Shown here: piece after piece, positions 1 to 7,842 of the stretch
Layout: every line of letters starts with the position of its first letter
How positions within the stretch are numbered: position 1 is the stretch's first letter
From: Jonesiaceae bacterium BS-20
GTDB lineage: Bacteria; Actinomycetota; Actinomycetes; Actinomycetales; Cellulomonadaceae
Assembly (NCBI GenBank): GCA_039995105.1
Contig: CP146203.1
Span: forward strand, 3,224,001-3,288,000
Length of the DNA: 64,000 bases
Direction: 5' to 3'
Program-made: the position numbers and the translations under genes
The notes under the pieces: generated by a model
Told to the model about the DNA's origin: nothing
Database searches by the model: none
The model's input: only the letters and a program-made list of their open reading frames with translations

Positions 1-974
1 ATCTACCCTTCGCCCGGGCTATTAATGCCGGACTGCGTAAGGCAATGATTGACAACCCCAAGGTCCTGCTCATGGGTGAGGACATTGGCGACCTCGGCGG
101 AGTATTCCGGGTGACCGAGGGGCTCAAGGCTGAGTTTGGTGGCAACCGGGTGGTTGACACCCCACTTGCTGAGTCTGGAATCATTGGTACCGCTATTGGC
201 TTGGCCATGCGCGGGTACCGGTCGGTGTGCGAAATCCAGTTTGATGGCTTTATTTTTCCCGCCTACGACCAGATCACCACGCAGCTTGCCAAGATGCACT
301 ACCGGTCCAAGGGTCGCATTGAACTTCCAGTGGTAATCAGGGTTCCTTACGGCGGTGGGATTGGCGCGATTGAGCACCACTCCGAAAGCCCCGAGGCTTT
401 GTTTGCGCACACGGCAGGCCTGCGCGTTGTTTCCCCAGGGTCAGCGCAAGATGCGTACACAATGATCCAAGAAGCAATCGCGAGCCCAGACCCGGTCCTG
501 TTCTTTGAACCAAAGGGCCGGTACTGGGAAAAGGGTCCTGTTGATCTGTCCGCGCCGGTTGGTGTTGATACCCTGAACCGCGCCATTGTGGCCCGCGCCG
601 GAACCGACGTCACCGTCGTCGCTTACGGCCCCACCGTGGCAACGGCCATGCGGGTTGCCGAGGCAGCCGCACAAGAAGGCAAGAGCGTTGAAGTTGTTGA
701 CCTGCGCGCTATCTCTCCACTAGACATTGACACGGTTGCGGCATCCGTTAGCAAGACCGGTCGTTGCGTGGTCGTTCATGAGGCTCTGAAGTTCATGGGT
801 CCGGGAGCAGAAATTGCGTCCCGCATCACCGAGCGCTGCTTCTACGAACTACAGGCACCGGTTCTGCGTGTCGGAGGGTTCCACAACCCCTACCCGGTTG
901 CCAAGATAGAACACGACTACCTGCCCAACCTCGACCGGGTGCTAGACGCAGTTGACCGCGTCTTTGCGTACTGA
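1..974 (+). CDS. 2-oxo acid dehydrogenase E1 component, beta subunit (5' end outside window)
   Basis: The beta subunit of the thiamine-diphosphate E1 enzyme decarboxylates a 2-oxo acid and passes the acyl group to the E2 lipoyl arm. The frame is open through the left edge: residues LPFARAINAGLRKA precede the first in-window ATG at 45, so the true start lies upstream and only a few residues are missing. Family landmarks are MGEDIGDLGGVF, the DTPLAESGIIG segment and EHHSESPEA. The last is typical of the branched-chain (Bkd) type rather than pyruvate-specific enzymes. The C-terminal transketolase-like domain (VVDLRAISPLD, then VVVHEA) is complete. The E2 gene follows after 14 bases in the same operon, and an E1 alpha gene is expected just upstream. 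Substrate (branched-chain acids or pyruvate) is inferred. Confidence 0.93.
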   Translation, partial: LPFARAINAGLRKAMIDNPKVLLMGEDIGDLGGVFRVTEGLKAEFGGNRVVDTPLAESGIIGTAIGLAMRGYRSVCEIQFDGFIFPAYDQITTQLAKMHYRSKGRIELPVVIRVPYGGGIGAIEHHSESPEALFAHTAGLRVVSPGSAQDAYTMIQEAIASPDPVLFFEPKGRYWEKGPVDLSAPVGVDTLNRAIVARAGTDVTVVAYGPTVATAMRVAEAAAQEGKSVEVVDLRAISPLDIDTVAASVSKTGRCVVVHEALKFMGPGAEIASRITERCFYELQAPVLRVGGFHNPYPVAKIEHDYLPNLDRVLDAVDRVFAY

Positions 975-988
975 ACTTAAGGAATTTC

Positions 989-2452
989 ATGCCTACTTTT
1001 GAGCGCTTTCCGATGCCGGATGCCGGCGAGGGATTGACAGAAGCCGAGATTGTTACTTGGCACGTCGCGGTTGGCGACCGGGTCAAGGTGAACCAGGTGA
1101 TCCTTGAGATCGAGACCGCAAAGTCATTGGTCGAGCTGCCTTGCCCTTTTGATGGCATTGTTACTGAACTACACGGCGCCGAAGGTGACGTCGTTGACGT
1201 GGGAACCGTCATCATGGTTGTTGACGTTGCCCCTGATGGCCCCGCCGTATCCACCCCAGATCTACCGGCTCAAGAACAGGATCTGTCACAAGCAGAGCCT
1301 GTGGCTGCTCCCACCACCCCGAGTGAGCCAGCCACCCAAGACCAGGCCAGCGCTACCGCGCCAAGTCAGGCTCCTGAGCCGGTTTCAACTTCCACCGTGA
1401 CCGCTGCAGCACCTGCCGCGGTCCTCGGTGTAGCCGAGGAAGAAAGCGGATCAGTCCTCGTTGGCTACGGTATTAGCCAAGGTTCAACCAAGCGTCGCCC
1501 ACGCCGGCCGGACGTACACACGGTCCAGCGCCCGGCCGGAGACGAGGCTGTTCGCAGTAAACCGCCGGTGCGAAAGCTCGCCCGTGACCTTGGCGTTGAC
1601 CTCAACTCGGTGACCCCAACCGGCCCCGGATCGCTCATCACCCGGGAAGATGTCCTTGCGGCATCGGCCCAAACGGAGGCAAAGCCGCTGGCCACCTACG
1701 CAAGTGACGTGGACGCCCCGTGGTTGGCATCGGGCAAGGTGTCCTCAGACGGCCGCCAGACCCGCGTACCGGTTAAATCTGTGCGCCGCCGCACCGCGGA
1801 GGCCATGGTCGCCAGCGCGTTCACCGCGCCGCACGTGACCGTATTCCAAACCGTCGATGTCACCAAGACCATGCGCCTGGTCAAGATGCTGCGCGAGGAC
1901 CGGGAATTCGCCGACGTCCGGGTCACGCCGCTGCTGATCACTGCAAAGGCGCTGCTGCTGGCTATTAACCGGCACCCGGAGATCGCCGCAAGCTGGGATG
2001 ATGAGGCCCAAGAAATTGTGTACAAGCACTACGTTAACCTTGGAATTGCGGCCGCAACGAGCCGCGGCCTGGTGGTGCCAAACATCAAGAATGCGCACCG
2101 TCTAGGCCTCAAGGGTCTGGCCGAGGGGATCGCTGAGCTCACCAGCAAGGCGCGCGCAAGCAAGACCAGCCTTGCGGACATGACCGACGGAACGGTGACC
2201 ATCACGAACGTTGGTGTGTTTGGCATTGACACCGGAACCCCAATCCTGAACCCGGGTGAGTCCGCGATCTTAGCGTTCGGCGCTATCCGCGAGCAGCCTT
2301 GGGTGCACAAGGGCAAGATCAAGAAACGCATGGTCACCCAGCTGGCCTTAAGCTTTGACCACCGCCTTGTTGATGGGGAACTCGGGGCGCGAGTCCTGGC
2401 CGATGTTGCCGCCGTACTTGAAGAGCCGGGCCGCGGGCTGGTTTGGGCGTAA
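989..2452 (+). CDS. Dihydrolipoamide acyltransferase (E2) of the 2-oxo acid dehydrogenase complex
   Basis: This is the core acyltransferase that moves the acyl group from lipoamide to CoA. Its 487 residues show three expected parts. The first is an N-terminal lipoyl domain with the lipoylated lysine in EIETAKSLVELP (about residue 45). After an Ala/Pro/Thr-rich flexible linker comes a peripheral subunit-binding domain (KPPVRKLARDLGVDL, about 190-225). The C-terminal catalytic domain carries the active-site motif FDHRLVDGE near residue 455. A single lipoyl domain and the pairing with a Bkd-like E1 beta favour a branched-chain enzyme, but pyruvate is possible. ATG is preceded by AAGGA. A strong hairpin follows the stop and ends the operon. 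Confidence 0.94.
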   Translation: MPTFERFPMPDAGEGLTEAEIVTWHVAVGDRVKVNQVILEIETAKSLVELPCPFDGIVTELHGAEGDVVDVGTVIMVVDVAPDGPAVSTPDLPAQEQDLSQAEPVAAPTTPSEPATQDQASATAPSQAPEPVSTSTVTAAAPAAVLGVAEEESGSVLVGYGISQGSTKRRPRRPDVHTVQRPAGDEAVRSKPPVRKLARDLGVDLNSVTPTGPGSLITREDVLAASAQTEAKPLATYASDVDAPWLASGKVSSDGRQTRVPVKSVRRRTAEAMVASAFTAPHVTVFQTVDVTKTMRLVKMLREDREFADVRVTPLLITAKALLLAINRHPEIAASWDDEAQEIVYKHYVNLGIAAATSRGLVVPNIKNAHRLGLKGLAEGIAELTSKARASKTSLADMTDGTVTITNVGVFGIDTGTPILNPGESAILAFGAIREQPWVHKGKIKKRMVTQLALSFDHRLVDGELGARVLADVAAVLEEPGRGLVWA

Positions 2453-2477
2453 GCCTTAGAGTTCCTGAAAAACGCGT

Positions 2478-2516
2478 ACTGCCCCGCCACAACGGTAATA
2501 GTTGTTGCGGGGCAGT
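2478..2516 (+). terminator. Hairpin terminator after the E1-E2 operon
   Basis: A 16-bp inverted repeat (ACTGCCCCGCCACAAC against GTTGTTGCGGGGCAGT, one mismatch) has a 7-base loop and is followed by a moderately T-rich stretch. It sits 25 bases past the E2 stop and between convergent genes, so it may serve both strands. Confidence 0.8.
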
Positions 2517-2581
2517 CTTAATTCTTGCAGTTTTGCTTGGTCCGGTATGACAAGGCCCGAGGTAAAGATGACGTTGACGGC

Positions 2582-2914
2582 TTAGTCCTGCTGGTATTTA
2601 CGGAAGACGTCTGCCAACGGGAAATCAGATAATGACGCGGGGCTTGCCGGTTGAATCCCCAGGGCCTGTCCAATACGCCGGTGCTCCTCATCGAGGTGGG
2701 CATCGACCTCCTTCATGAGATAACCCTCCCGCCACTTGGTGGTGGGGAGTTCGATGGTGAGCAAAGTATTGTGCAGCGCCTGTAGCTCGATGCCCGCATT
2801 GTGTTTGAGCGCGTACGCAATCCGTTCCAGCAGCGCGTCGACGGGGTCCATCTCATAACTGCGTCGGAACTTTACGGAAGTAAACGGCAATTCAGGCAGT
2901 GAAGCATCGGACAT
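2582..2914 (-). CDS. Small protein with DivIVA-type motifs
   Basis: This 110-residue protein contains two short motifs of the DivIVA N-terminal type: VKFRRSYEMDPVDALLERI near residue 15 and TKWREGYLMKEVDAHLDEE near residue 58. Each has the basic-aromatic-Gly-Tyr...Val-Asp pattern that DivIVA/Wag31 proteins use in pole or septum localisation. The long coiled coil that follows the motif in true DivIVA is absent. The start is well placed, with AGGAG five bases before ATG. It lies 8 bases downstream of the related 225-residue gene, so the two are one transcription unit. The molecular role is unknown; a scaffold or adaptor at the cell pole is an inference from the motif alone. Confidence 0.75.
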   Translation of the reverse strand: MSDASLPELPFTSVKFRRSYEMDPVDALLERIAYALKHNAGIELQALHNTLLTIELPTTKWREGYLMKEVDAHLDEEHRRIGQALGIQPASPASLSDFPLADVFRKYQQD

Positions 2915-2922
2915 GGAAACTC

Positions 2923-3600
2923 CTAATATGTAGCGGCGCGAGCATTGACGTCATCTAAGAATTCGTAGACCTCCGCGGAGGAGTACCCAACCTTGAGCAG
3001 GCCAGCGTTGGAGAAGTCTTGGTTGATTGCCTCGGCGCTGAGAGCGTAGATGGAATCGGCGTCATTGCGCCAAACAACCCGCTTGACGTGGGCTACGTAC
3101 TGGTCCACCTCATCAATGTTCAGGCCACCAAAACGGGTCTTCTCAAACTGGATTGCGTTGAAGAATGCGCCGTCAAAAGGAAATGTGGGCGTGCCGGAGG
3201 TTGTCCGTGGTGCGGTAATATTTGGATTCTTGCTGAGACGGATACGCCCGTTTTTCTCCACGTACCGTTTGCCCTGCGCTTTACCATCGGGCACGGGGGC
3301 GTTGTTGGCTGCAAACTCCCCGGTGTCGGCCCGGATTGCCAATTCCCGGAAGTGGCCCAGTACCTCATCTAAGAAGTCGTCAACCTCGCCCATGTCATAG
3401 CCCTCGCGGAACTTGGTGACCTGGAACTTCTTGTTCAGCACCAGATCCGGCATGGTATCTAGCTGGTTTGGGTTGAGCGCCCGTGCGGCCCCGACCATCT
3501 CATCGATGAAGTCATCAACCTCGATCATGTCGTAGCCCTCGCGGAACTTGGTGACCCTAAACCGCGCATCGGCCAGAAACTGCACAAGTGGAACGGGCAA
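2923..3600 (-). CDS. Protein with repeated DivIVA-type motifs
   Basis: The 225-residue product carries two near-identical motifs (TKFREGYDMIEVDDFIDE, about 17-34, and TKFREGYDMGEVDDFLDE, about 63-80). Two weaker copies lie in the C-terminal half (FGGLNIDEVDQYV and VGYSSAEVYEFLDDV). Such motifs (the DivI1A domain) occur in short actinobacterial proteins of unknown function and in the N-terminus of DivIVA. There is no coiled coil, signal peptide or membrane segment. The TTG start at 3600 is supported by GGAG five bases upstream. It is the first gene of a two-gene unit with the 110-residue relative. A role in cell-pole or septum organisation is possible but not shown. Confidence 0.75.
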   Translation of the reverse strand: MPVPLVQFLADARFRVTKFREGYDMIEVDDFIDEMVGAARALNPNQLDTMPDLVLNKKFQVTKFREGYDMGEVDDFLDEVLGHFRELAIRADTGEFAANNAPVPDGKAQGKRYVEKNGRIRLSKNPNITAPRTTSGTPTFPFDGAFFNAIQFEKTRFGGLNIDEVDQYVAHVKRVVWRNDADSIYALSAEAINQDFSNAGLLKVGYSSAEVYEFLDDVNARAATY

Positions 3601-3825
3601 GGCATCTCCAAAGTGTCATGGAACCGCAAACGAGTAGGTTAAGGATCATCGTAGTGGCTGATAGGGGTAGGCAATAGTAGGCCGTGCTGACCAATTCCTA
3701 CGTATTACCGTGCGGGCGTATCCTTGGGTTACGGGGTCGCACAAGGAAGCGCTCCCACTCGCCCAACGCAGCGCAACTAGCGAGCTGAACGGTGCGAGTT
3801 CGTGACTTAAATTTTGAGGTGTGCC

Positions 3826-4224
3826 ATGAAGGAACAAGACCCGCGGATCCCCGGGCTCATCCCAGAGCAGCAAAATATTCCAGGACTCACCCCGGGAAGC
3901 GAACTACGCAAAGGTGTTAAGGGCTCGGCGATCCCAAGAACCGCGCAAAATGCCCGGGAAAACATTGGATCCGGGAGCCAAAAGAATCCTAGGATTGCCG
4001 GCCTCAAAATGATTTCCAACATCATGCTCTTTGATATTTTCTTGGGGATCGTCGTATTTCTGGTGCTCTTCTTCAACCTCGATGACACCGGTGCGACCGG
4101 GATTCGAGTGGGAGATTGGACGCCTTTGATGTGGGGACTCCTAGGGTTGTCTGCGGTAGCTACCCTCGGATTCTTGTACTTCCGCAAACAAGTGCGTGTG
4201 CTTGATGAGCAGTCTGCCTACTAG
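3826..4224 (+). CDS. Small two-helix membrane protein, function unknown
   Basis: I do not recognise this 132-residue protein. It has a polar, Pro/Gly/Arg-rich N-terminal half (about 1-60) followed by two hydrophobic segments, about 66-85 (ISNIMLFDIFLGIVVFLVLF) and 103-120 (LMWGLLGLSAVATLGFLYF), and a short basic C-terminus. I chose the ATG at 3826 because AGGT lies five bases upstream; an in-frame TTG four codons earlier lacks such a site. It ends 11 bases before the acyltransferase gene, so the two are probably cotranscribed. The 225 bases upstream contain no convincing gene. Confidence 0.65.
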   Translation: MKEQDPRIPGLIPEQQNIPGLTPGSELRKGVKGSAIPRTAQNARENIGSGSQKNPRIAGLKMISNIMLFDIFLGIVVFLVLFFNLDDTGATGIRVGDWTPLMWGLLGLSAVATLGFLYFRKQVRVLDEQSAY

Positions 4225-4235
4225 AGACGTAAGCA

Positions 4236-5363
4236 ATGACTGATCGTGCAGCAGCGCCGGTTGGCCAGGGGCAGCAGGTTCGGGATAGATTCCCGGACCT
4301 GCTGCGTTCGTTGGCGTTGGGCGCAGTCATCCTTGGGCACTGGATCATGGGCGCGGTTGCAGTGGGACCGGACCGGATCATGACGGTTGATAACGTGCTG
4401 AACATTAACCGGTTCCTATGGCCGATCACGTGGGCGCTCGTGTTGATCCCGCTGTTCTTCTTTGTGGGCGGCTTCTCCAACGCTACGAGCCTGACCCGTG
4501 CGCACGCTCGCGGAACCGGTTCCGGGGCGTGGGTGCGGCGCCGAGTCTCTGGGCTGTTGATCCCCGCGCTCCCTTTCATTGGGGTGGTTGCGGCTGTGGC
4601 GGGTCTGGCGCTCCTACTTGGTGCCCCAACCGGACTGACACTTACCATCGCGGTTGTGGTGGTCATGCCGCTGTGGTTTGTGGCCGTGTATGGCGGGCTC
4701 GCGGCGCTGACGCCCGCATTATTTGCCCTGCACCGTCGCTTTGGGTGGCGGGTGGTGCTGGTCTTGGCGGTGCTGGCGGTCATGGTTGATCTGCTCCGTA
4801 CGGCCCTCGATCAACCCTTGATCGGCTGGCTAAATTACGTGTTTGTGCACGCCACAAGTCAGCAACTAGGGTTCTTTTATTTTGATGGCAGGCTTTCAAA
4901 GCTCCCGATGCCCGCCCTGCTTTCCTGGGCGACGCTAGCATTGGGTTGTTTGGCTGCGACGGTCGCCACGAGCACTTACGCCGAGTCCATGGTGGGCCTC
5001 AGTGGAGAGCGCTCAAACATGAGTCCGCCCGGCATTCCCTCCCTCTTGCACGGACTGGTTCTTATTCCGCTTGCCGTGGCAGCGTTGCCGTGGCTGAAGA
5101 CCTGGATAGATAAGCCCAAGGCGGCACAGGTATTGGATGTTGCCGCCCGTTATTCGATGCGGGCGTTTTTGTGGCACCTACCCGTGCTGGTCATTGTGTA
5201 CGGCCTGCTTTACGTTGCACATGTCCCGTTTCCAACACCGGGAACGGGAGCCTGGTGGGCAACTCGGCTGTTGCTACTGCCGATCCTTGGCGTCAGCCTG
5301 TGGGGATGGTTGGCTGCCGGTGATCGGCTCCACCGCGGTTCCGGGGCAGGGTCCGTCGATTGA
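4236..5363 (+). CDS. Acyltransferase-3 family integral membrane protein
   Basis: The product is a multi-pass membrane protein of 375 residues that fits the acyltransferase-3 family, whose members acylate sugars, lipids or cell-wall glycans. The N-terminal signature is visible as LRSLALGAVILGHW, with the conserved Arg and His of the family. About nine or ten hydrophobic segments follow, and the motif FFFVGGFSNATS near residue 75 is also typical. The acceptor cannot be read from the sequence. It follows the small membrane protein gene after 11 bases. The stop codon lies inside the left arm of a 17-bp perfect palindrome that probably terminates transcription. Confidence 0.82.
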   Translation: MTDRAAAPVGQGQQVRDRFPDLLRSLALGAVILGHWIMGAVAVGPDRIMTVDNVLNINRFLWPITWALVLIPLFFFVGGFSNATSLTRAHARGTGSGAWVRRRVSGLLIPALPFIGVVAAVAGLALLLGAPTGLTLTIAVVVVMPLWFVAVYGGLAALTPALFALHRRFGWRVVLVLAVLAVMVDLLRTALDQPLIGWLNYVFVHATSQQLGFFYFDGRLSKLPMPALLSWATLALGCLAATVATSTYAESMVGLSGERSNMSPPGIPSLLHGLVLIPLAVAALPWLKTWIDKPKAAQVLDVAARYSMRAFLWHLPVLVIVYGLLYVAHVPFPTPGTGAWWATRLLLLPILGVSLWGWLAAGDRLHRGSGAGSVD

Positions 5364-5390
5364 CACCAGACTTTGGTGTCAATCGACGGA
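5352..5390. terminator. Perfect 17-bp inverted repeat overlapping the acyltransferase stop codon
   Basis: TCCGTCGATTGACACCA is repeated exactly in inverse orientation after a 5-base loop. The acyltransferase TGA (5361-5363) is inside the left arm. There is no U-tract, but the position between two convergent genes makes a bidirectional terminator the simplest reading. Confidence 0.7.
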
Positions 5391-5411
5391 CTCTAGGGCG
5401 GGTGTGCGAGG

Positions 5412-6746
5412 TCAGAGCCCGAGGGTTTCCCTCAGGTAAGCGTTGCTGAGCCGGCCCGTGGGGTCGCATTCCCGTGCCAGTGCGACAAAGTCGTCAAAGT
5501 GCGGGTACAGCGGGGCCAACCGCTCCTTGGTAAACGTATGTAATTTGCCCCAGTGCGGGCGGACCGTGAAGGGCTCTAGTGCCGCTTCAATCTCTGGTAG
5601 CAGCCGCATGACCTCGGCCTCGCGTTGGTGCCAGGTGAAGTGCAGGCCAATGCTGTCTTCTTGACCCGATGGGCTGAGCCAGCCGCCATCAGCTGCCATG
5701 GTCCGAATTTCAGAGATAAACAACAGCGGCCGAATCTTGGCCCCCAACGCTAATACGGCTTGGATGGCGGGCACCGCGTTGCGCCGTGGAATGAGGTACT
5801 CGGACTGCAGCTCCTCACCCTTAGAGGGGGTGAACCCCATCTTGAAGTGCGCTAGGCGCTCGTGGCTGGGGCCGGGAACGCCAAGCTGCTCGGTGCAGTG
5901 CAGGGGGTCAACGTTGGGTAGCGGGTGCAACTTGACGGTCGCCCGCTGGGCCCCAAAAAATGATTCTCCCTGTGCGGCGGTGAGGTCGCCTGTTGTGCGG
6001 GACTTGAGCCAAACTTGGTCCACCTCGGTTGAATACCAACGGGTAAACATGGAAACCGAGTATGCGCTTGAGGTAATCGCGTCGAAGTTTTCCCACACCT
6101 GATCCCAAGCAAGCCCGGTGAACAGGTCCTGGCGCACCTGGTATTGACGTTCAATATCGATCTCTACAAAGGTCAGCGCCCCAAATACGCCCAGGTGAAC
6201 GGCGGCTTCATAGGGAAAGTCACCCGTGCCATCGCGGCGGGCGGTGCGCACCTGACCGCTTGGTGTCATGATCTCAAACGCGCGAATGTCCCCAACCAGC
6301 GCCCGGTTGTTGTTGCCGGACCCGTGGGTTCCCGTAGCGATTGCCCCGGCAATGGAAATGTGTGGCAAGGAAGCGAAGTTGCTGATTGCCCAGCCCTGCT
6401 GGTCGAGCAATTGCGCAAGCGATCCGTAGGTGGTTGCCGCGGGAACCCGCACCCAGCCGTGGCCCGGCCGGTCTGGGTGTTCCTGGATCTCCAAGGTCCG
6501 AGCGGTCAGTGGTTCAAACTCGGTAAGGGTGATCATGGTGCCGTCGGTATCAGCAACATTATTAAAGCAGTGCCGCGAACCCAAGAACTTAATTGGTCCG
6601 TCGTTTTTGGACATTGCGGCTGCGAGCTCGGCCCCGGTGGTTGGTGCCGCCAGATCGCGAGCAGAGTAGGTCAGGTTTCCCGCCCAGTTCTTACCAGCGG
6701 CGGTAGAAATTGGTGGGATTTTTGGGTGTGGTGCAGATAGCGACAT
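5412..6746 (-). CDS. FAD-linked alditol (xylitol/sorbitol) oxidase
   Basis: This 444-residue flavoprotein of the vanillyl-alcohol oxidase fold oxidises the terminal hydroxyl of sugar alcohols to the aldose and makes H2O2. It follows Streptomyces AldO along its length: NWAGNLTYSA near the N-terminus, then GSRHCFN, whose His is the expected site of covalent FAD attachment. Further matches are LPHISIAGAIATGTHGSG, TEQLGVPGPSHERL, ELQSEYLIPR and a C-terminal RPHWGKLHT. No signal peptide is seen, so it is cytoplasmic. ATG is preceded by GGAG. L-gulono/arabinono-lactone oxidases are close relatives and remain an alternative. The gene is convergent with the acyltransferase. Confidence 0.88.
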   Translation of the reverse strand: MSLSAPHPKIPPISTAAGKNWAGNLTYSARDLAAPTTGAELAAAMSKNDGPIKFLGSRHCFNNVADTDGTMITLTEFEPLTARTLEIQEHPDRPGHGWVRVPAATTYGSLAQLLDQQGWAISNFASLPHISIAGAIATGTHGSGNNNRALVGDIRAFEIMTPSGQVRTARRDGTGDFPYEAAVHLGVFGALTFVEIDIERQYQVRQDLFTGLAWDQVWENFDAITSSAYSVSMFTRWYSTEVDQVWLKSRTTGDLTAAQGESFFGAQRATVKLHPLPNVDPLHCTEQLGVPGPSHERLAHFKMGFTPSKGEELQSEYLIPRRNAVPAIQAVLALGAKIRPLLFISEIRTMAADGGWLSPSGQEDSIGLHFTWHQREAEVMRLLPEIEAALEPFTVRPHWGKLHTFTKERLAPLYPHFDDFVALARECDPTGRLSNAYLRETLGL

Positions 6747-6973
6747 GACAACTCCAGATTGTTGGACACGCAGTTAGTCATAATACTGCCGGCTGCACGG
6801 TCAGGAACTAGCGCCACGCCCGTCCCCATTGGGCTCCAAGAGGCCGCGCTAAGTTCCCAGACAGAAATTCCCCAGCGAAAAGGTCCCCGTTGACAAGTCA
6901 GACAGGGATGGGCAAGTTCTACTGAACCTTGGGGTAGTTTGAGCGCCCCTTTTTGGCTCCGGGTTAGCTCAGG

Positions 6974-7594
6974 TCAACCAAGCTCGAGGACCGCATGGTC
7001 GCCCTGCCGGCTGAATCCTACGGCGGCATAGTACTTTTGGGTCGGTGCATCTAAATGCGGCTGGGTTGTGATGCTGGCTAGGCCCCGTTCCCGCAGTAGC
7101 CCGGAGTCTTGGAAAAGGTAGCGGCCGGGGCTGAAATCCCGGAACCTGGGCGTTACGTAATCCAGCACAATTTGCGCGTGGCCCGCGGTCGGCTGAGACA
7201 GCACGACCATGCCAACGGTCTCATCGATGTGCAGGATCAGGTAGACCTCAGCGTCGTCCGGCACTCCCGAAAAGTTGGGGTGGGTCGCGGCAATATCGGC
7301 GGCGTGCTTGGTGAGGAGGAACTGGAAATAGGCATCGGAAGGTTGCAAGGCAACCACGGAATAGGAGGTTTCATTGGCGGCCTGGGACGTCAGTTTGCGC
7401 AGGTGAAAGATGTTGATGAGGGCCAAAACGGCGTTGAGCCCCAGGATTGGCCAAATGCCGGCCAGCAGCGCGTAGATAACGGAGATCACGCAGCCGGTCA
7501 GGTTGAGCACACGCAGCCGTAGGATCCTGGTCTGCAGGAGCGACCACACCAGTACTCCCGAGCCGATCCACCCAAAGACTTCAAGCCAGTTCAT
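6974..7594 (-). CDS. YgjV-like membrane protein with a GNAT-like C-terminal half
   Basis: The first about 70 residues form three hydrophobic segments resembling the small YgjV membrane family (WIGSGVLVWSLLQTRILRLR...). The remaining about 130 residues look like a divergent acetyltransferase fold, with a beta-strand VYLILHIDETVGMVVLSQ, then DYVTPRFRDFSPGRYLF and a final YYAAVGFSRQGD typical of GNAT C-termini. AAGGA precedes the ATG. The gene stands alone, divergent from the large helicase gene. A membrane-tethered acetyltransferase is inferred; the acceptor and any activity are unknown. Confidence 0.65.
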   Translation of the reverse strand: MNWLEVFGWIGSGVLVWSLLQTRILRLRVLNLTGCVISVIYALLAGIWPILGLNAVLALINIFHLRKLTSQAANETSYSVVALQPSDAYFQFLLTKHAADIAATHPNFSGVPDDAEVYLILHIDETVGMVVLSQPTAGHAQIVLDYVTPRFRDFSPGRYLFQDSGLLRERGLASITTQPHLDAPTQKYYAAVGFSRQGDHAVLELG

Positions 7595-7614
7595 GTGATT
7601 CCTTTACGGATATG

Positions 7615-7628
7615 CCGCAGCGCTGCGG
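7615..7628. repeat. 14-bp perfect palindrome in a divergent intergenic region
   Basis: CCGCAGCGCTGCGG is a perfect palindrome about 20 bases upstream of the YgjV-like gene and 215 bases before the helicase gene. It could be a regulator site; no partner regulator is adjacent. Confidence 0.35.
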
Positions 7629-7842
7629 TTCAGGACGCCTGGTTCATGCACTAGGTGGGAAGCCTAGGTTACGCGCCAACATCAAACGGTTAACGTTGGC
7701 TCTTATAAGAATGGCGGAAGATTGAGTTTCTGACAAGACCCGGTGTGGAGATCGCGCCAAGGAACATTCGCTTGCACCCAGATGCCCGGTGGTGTCGCAG
7801 TGGTGGGGTATAACCAAGGAGATGCCAACGAAGGGTTTTCCA

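Noticed and set aside
3646-3873. 75-codon minus-strand frame before the small membrane protein gene
   Set aside because: It overlaps the credible plus-strand start at 3826, has no ribosome-binding site and resembles no family, so the gap is treated as intergenic.
4160-4783. 207-codon minus-strand frame opposite the acyltransferase
   Set aside because: Its composition (Thr/Arg/Ala-rich, no hydrophobic pattern) is typical of antisense reading, and it overlaps two credible plus-strand genes.
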